The notes beneath the pieces were generated by a model that saw nothing but the letters and a program-made list of their open reading frames with translations, ran no database searches and was not told where the DNA came from. Of a DNA stretch of 64,000 nt, positions 61,182 through 64,000 are shown one piece after another (within the stretch, counting starts at the first letter, position 1; each line of letters begins with the position of its first letter). Both the position numbers and the translations under genes were made by a program. The stretch covers positions 62,001 through 126,000 of the forward strand of contig NZ_CYPU01000021.1 of NCBI RefSeq assembly GCF_001458195.1. The letters run 5' to 3'. This stretch comes from Ruegeria atlantica. Lineage in GTDB: Bacteria > Pseudomonadota > Alphaproteobacteria > Rhodobacterales > Rhodobacteraceae.

Positions 61182-62477
61182 ATGGCCAGAACACCCCCGC
61201 CCTTTGCCCCATTTGAGTGGAAAATCGCGTGGCGTTACCTGCGCGCGCGCCGTGCCGAAGGTGGCGTGAGCGTTATGACGTGGATTTCCCTGATCGGGAT
61301 CACGCTGGCCGTCTTTGCCCTGATTGCCACTCTGGCCGTCCGTTCTGGATTTCGGTCCGAATTTGTTGGCACGATTCTGGGCGCAAACGCCCATGTGACT
61401 GTGTACTCCGCCGGAGAGTTTGATGCGCAGGGGCGCGTTGACCGCACAATCGCGGAATATGAAGAGATGACCAGCCGGATCGCGCAGGTTCCGGGCGTGG
61501 AACGCGCGGCCCCGCTGGTCAAAGGACAGGTCCTGATTACCAATCGCGATCGCAGCAGCGGGGTCGAGGTCTTTGGTATCCGCCCCGACGACTTGCGCGA
61601 TCTGCCCGGCGTCGCGCAAAGCGAACAGGCTGTCGGTGATCTGACCCAGTTTCAAGACGGTGAGGATGTGATTGCCATTGGGTCCGGTGTGGCGCGCAGC
61701 ATCGGAGCGACGGTTGGTGACACGGTCAAACTGACCTCACCCAATGGGGTGAAAACCGCCTTTGGGACGTCTCCACGTGTGAACGCTTATCAGGTGGTCT
61801 ATGTGTTCTCGGCCGGGCGGTATGACATCGACCGCACCCGCGTTTACATGCCGTTCACGCAAGCTCAGAGCTTTTTTAACCGTGACGGTGTGGCCGACGA
61901 GATCGAAGTGATGGTTGAACGGCCCGAGGAAATGACCCCGGTTCTGATCCCCATCCTCGAGGCCGCAGGCGGGCGCAGCCAGATCTGGACGTGGCAGGAT
62001 GCTTCGGGCGGATTTCTGCGTGCGCTCGAGGTTGAGGACAATGTGATGTTCATCATCCTGTCGATCCTCGTCTTGATCGCGGCAATGAACATCGTGTCGG
62101 GCCTGATCATGCTGGTGAAAAACAAGGGGCGCGATATTGGTATCCTGCGCACCATTGGCCTGAGCGAAGGGTCGATCCTGCGGGTCTTTTTTATCTGTGG
62201 TGCGTTCACTGGCATCATCGGCACCGTTATGGGGGTGATCCTCGGTTGCCTGTTTGCCATCTACATCGACCCGATATTCTCCTTCGTGAACTACGTCATG
62301 GGTGGCGGCGTCTGGGATCCGTCCATTCGCGGCATCTATTCCCTACCCGCCGAGTTGCACCTTTCAGACGTTCTCAAGGCGATTGGGCTATCGTTGGGAC
62401 TGTCGTTCATTGTCACCTATTTCCCGGCCCGCCGCGCGGCGCGGCTGAACCCGGTTGAGGCGCTGCGCTATGAATGA
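61182..62477 (+). CDS. lolC: LolC/E-type lipoprotein-releasing permease
   Basis: A 431-residue inner-membrane subunit of the Lol ABC transporter that frees outer-membrane lipoproteins to LolA. Four transmembrane helices are placed as usual: one near residue 30 ([20 protein letters not shown]), then a large periplasmic MacB-like domain, then three after residue 280 ([59 protein letters not shown]). Alphaproteobacteria often have one such protein (LolF-like) in place of LolC plus LolE. ATG 61182 has GGAGCAGGC upstream. Overlaps lolD by 8 bases. Confidence 0.94.
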   Translation: MARTPPPFAPFEWKIAWRYLRARRAEGGVSVMTWISLIGITLAVFALIATLAVRSGFRSEFVGTILGANAHVTVYSAGEFDAQGRVDRTIAEYEEMTSRIAQVPGVERAAPLVKGQVLITNRDRSSGVEVFGIRPDDLRDLPGVAQSEQAVGDLTQFQDGEDVIAIGSGVARSIGATVGDTVKLTSPNGVKTAFGTSPRVNAYQVVYVFSAGRYDIDRTRVYMPFTQAQSFFNRDGVADEIEVMVERPEEMTPVLIPILEAAGGRSQIWTWQDASGGFLRALEVEDNVMFIILSILVLIAAMNIVSGLIMLVKNKGRDIGILRTIGLSEGSILRVFFICGAFTGIIGTVMGVILGCLFAIYIDPIFSFVNYVMGGGVWDPSIRGIYSLPAELHLSDVLKAIGLSLGLSFIVTYFPARRAARLNPVEALRYE

Positions 62478-63156
62478 TCTGACGATGCGGCTGAACGGTT
62501 TGACCAAGACCTACCTCAAGGGCACTCCGGGCGAGGTGCAGGTGTTGCGTGGGGTCGATCTGGAATTGCGCGCAGGTGAGGCTGTGGCTTTGGTCGCGCC
62601 ATCTGGCGCAGGCAAATCGACACTGTTGCACATTGCCGGACTACTGGACAAACCAGATGAAGGATCAGTTGAGATCGCGGGCCAGAATGTAGCGGGCAGG
62701 GGGGATCGAACCCGTACAGCGCTTAGGCGGCAGGACGTTGGGTTCGTGTACCAGTTCCATCATTTGTTGCCCGAGTTTACCGCGCTGGAAAACATCACCC
62801 TGCCGCAACTGGCTAACGGTGTATCCGAAAAGGCTGCACAGGACAGGGCGATGGCCTTGCTGGACCGCGTTGGAGTGGCGGCACGTGCAAAACACCGCCC
62901 CGCCGCCCTGTCAGGGGGCGAGCAGCAGCGTGTTGCGTTTTGCCGGGCCCTGGCGAACAAACCACGCGTTTTGCTGGCGGATGAACCGACCGGTAACCTG
63001 GATCCCGAAACCTCGGATCAGGTATTTGGTGCTTTGATGTCGCTGGTCCGGGATGAAGGGCTTTCAGCGTTGATTGCCACGCATAACATGGATCTGGCTG
63101 CGCGAATGGACCGTATACTGCGACTGGAGGCGGGTGTTCTTAAGCCAGTTGAGTGA
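62470..63156 (+). CDS. lolD: LolD, ATPase of the lipoprotein-releasing system
   Basis: A 228-residue ABC ATPase paired with LolC. Walker A is [20 protein letters not shown], the Q-loop sits near [11 protein letters not shown], the signature is [20 protein letters not shown] and Walker B is [16 protein letters not shown], followed by the H-loop in [10 protein letters not shown]. Typical LolD length. The start ATG 62470 lies inside the end of lolC by 8 bases, so translation is coupled. Its end overlaps the convergent DUF606 gene by 17 bases. Powers extraction of lipoproteins at the inner membrane. Confidence 0.95.
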   Translation: MNDLTMRLNGLTKTYLKGTPGEVQVLRGVDLELRAGEAVALVAPSGAGKSTLLHIAGLLDKPDEGSVEIAGQNVAGRGDRTRTALRRQDVGFVYQFHHLLPEFTALENITLPQLANGVSEKAAQDRAMALLDRVGVAARAKHRPAALSGGEQQRVAFCRALANKPRVLLADEPTGNLDPETSDQVFGALMSLVRDEGLSALIATHNMDLAARMDRILRLEAGVLKPVE

Positions 63157-63577
63157 TGGCGACACCGGCCGCCATCACGGCTATGCCCCCGGCCCGTATC
63201 CATGTCAGCGGCGTGACCTGAGCACCAAACAGGCCAAAATGATCGATGGCCGCCGTGCTGATCAGCTGTCCCAGCAGAACAAAGAACACTGCGTTGCCGA
63301 CCCCGAAATGGGGGGCAACATGCGTGATCGACAGAACATAAAACGCAATCAAAACACCGGCCAGCAACAAGTGTTTCGGGGCTTGGGCCACTTTGGATAG
63401 CGCTTCCATTCCTGGAAACAGCAGCATGACCAGGGCTGACGCCAGGAACGCGATGGCAAACAGGACTACGCCAGCGGTTGTCGGGGACCCGATCAGCTTG
63501 CCCAGTGCGGCATTCAAAGCCGCCAGAATCGGAACGCCGATCCCGGCCGCCAGCATAATGGCTGCGTATTGTGTCAT
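63140..63577 (-). CDS. DUF606/DMT family membrane protein
   Basis: A 145-residue inner-membrane protein of the DUF606 (YdcZ-like) branch of the drug/metabolite transporter superfamily, with five hydrophobic helices. It begins [20 protein letters not shown] and has [20 protein letters not shown] and [20 protein letters not shown], which are usual for the family. As single-repeat DMT proteins usually act as dimers, it should homodimerise. Substrate unknown. ATG 63577 follows GGAGGATACGGGCA. It overlaps the end of lolD by 17 bases and is divergent from the cytochrome c gene. Confidence 0.9.
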   Translation of the reverse strand: MTQYAAIMLAAGIGVPILAALNAALGKLIGSPTTAGVVLFAIAFLASALVMLLFPGMEALSKVAQAPKHLLLAGVLIAFYVLSITHVAPHFGVGNAVFFVLLGQLISTAAIDHFGLFGAQVTPLTWIRAGGIAVMAAGVAITQLA

Positions 63578-63669
63578 TGCCCGTATCCTCCCGCTTCGTT
63601 GATCTGGATCATTGCGCCAAGCCGCCCGGCGGGCAAGCCTGCAAATGTCAATCGTGACAGGAGGATGCG

Positions 63670-64000
63670 ATGATCAGACCGATGTTCAGAGCCGTTTGTG
63701 CGAGTGTAGCTGCGTTGGCGTCTCAGACCATGGCGCAGAACGTTGAAACCGGTGCCGAACTCTATCAGCATTATTGTGCGACTTGTCATGGGATCGATGC
63801 GACCGGGCATGGGCCAATGGCTGGTGTGTTGGTGATACAGCCGACTGATCTGACCCAGCTGGCATCCGGGGATGGAGTATTCCCAACAGCCCGTGTTGTG
63901 GCGCGTATCGACGGGCGTGTTCCCTTGGTCAGTCATGGCAGCCCGATGCCGGTTTACGGTCCCTATTTCGACGGGCAGGATACCACGATGAAAACCCAAG
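63670..64000 (+). CDS. Cytochrome c family protein (3' partial)
   Basis: An open frame that starts at ATG 63670, with AGGAGG seven bases upstream, and runs off the window end after 110 codons. Residues 1-22 are a signal peptide (MIRPMFRAVCASVAALASQT, then MA), so the protein is exported. The haem site CATCHG follows directly after GAELYQHYCATCHGIDATGH. It also shows DLTQLASGDGVFPTARVVAR and HGSPMPVYGPYFD, where the Met would be an axial haem ligand. It is a periplasmic c-type cytochrome of class I type, electron carrier in respiration. Its C-terminus is unknown. It is divergent from the DUF606 gene. Confidence 0.88.
   Translation, partial: MIRPMFRAVCASVAALASQTMAQNVETGAELYQHYCATCHGIDATGHGPMAGVLVIQPTDLTQLASGDGVFPTARVVARIDGRVPLVSHGSPMPVYGPYFDGQDTTMKTQ

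Overview
The window looks like ordinary chromosomal DNA from a marine alphaproteobacterium of the order Rhodobacterales, Roseobacter group (Ruegeria/Phaeobacter-like). This is judged from gene content and order, not from a search: the perM-hdaA-ppx block, a PccR-type regulator beside pccB, a single-chain methylmalonyl-CoA mutase, a short prolyl-tRNA synthetase near lolC-lolD, a DUF1127 protein beside a LysR regulator, and class A RNase P RNA. Genes are dense on both strands. I see no insertion sequence, prophage, CRISPR array, tRNA or rRNA.

Layout. 1-3.2 kb: the end of gatC, gatA, a lipoprotein and a peptidoglycan amidase. 3.2-3.7 kb: rnpB. 3.7-5.6 kb: a three-gene minus-strand unit of poorly understood families (DUF1326, DUF2182, GYD) with a perfect dyad in front of it. 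5.9-12.5 kb: housekeeping and regulatory genes (TerB-like protein, L33, a lipoprotein, Bax inhibitor-1 family, DUF1127/LysR, quinone oxidoreductase, XRE regulator, HisN). 12.5-15.2 kb: two convergent purine deaminases. 15.3-27.2 kb: MgtE, folate salvage, YmdB-type phosphoesterase, two SLC13/RCK transporters, a BASS transporter with an FAD dehydrogenase, and YebC. 27.3-31.1 kb: an MFS transporter, the divergent argP/argO pair and a DMT exporter.

Metabolic core. 31.1-35.0 kb carries choline-sulfate and choline oxidation (betI-betC-betA, without betB here) under a BetI-like operator. 35.4-48 kb carries propionyl-CoA assimilation: PccR, PccB, PccA and methylmalonyl-CoA mutase, with an outer-membrane porin, a small lipoprotein and several uncharacterised small genes among them. 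PccR-type sites (TTTGCAAA followed by YTTGCCGA) lie in front of both pccR and pccB. 48-57 kb holds VOC, GNAT, DnaJ-like and EEP-family genes, then minus-strand ppx, hdaA and perM, and an operon of an FAD oxidoreductase and a 2-oxoglutarate-type oxygenase. 57.2-64 kb: proS, two glycosyltransferase-like genes, lolC-lolD, a DMT protein and the start of a cytochrome c.

Most interesting signals. (1) The FAD-oxidoreductase/oxygenase operon has an upstream element matching the betI operator at 13 of 15 core bases and at the same distance from the start codon, which suggests it belongs to the choline/betaine regulon. (2) The DUF1326-DUF2182-GYD unit has its own 7-bp dyad. (3) A strong intrinsic terminator sits in a 650-base gap with no gene upstream of it on that strand, suggesting an unannotated small RNA. 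(4) A 24-base motif occurs directly after the stop codons of betC and pccR in the same orientation, each time followed by a hairpin. (5) A 46-codon cysteine-containing ORF lies inside the pcc cluster.
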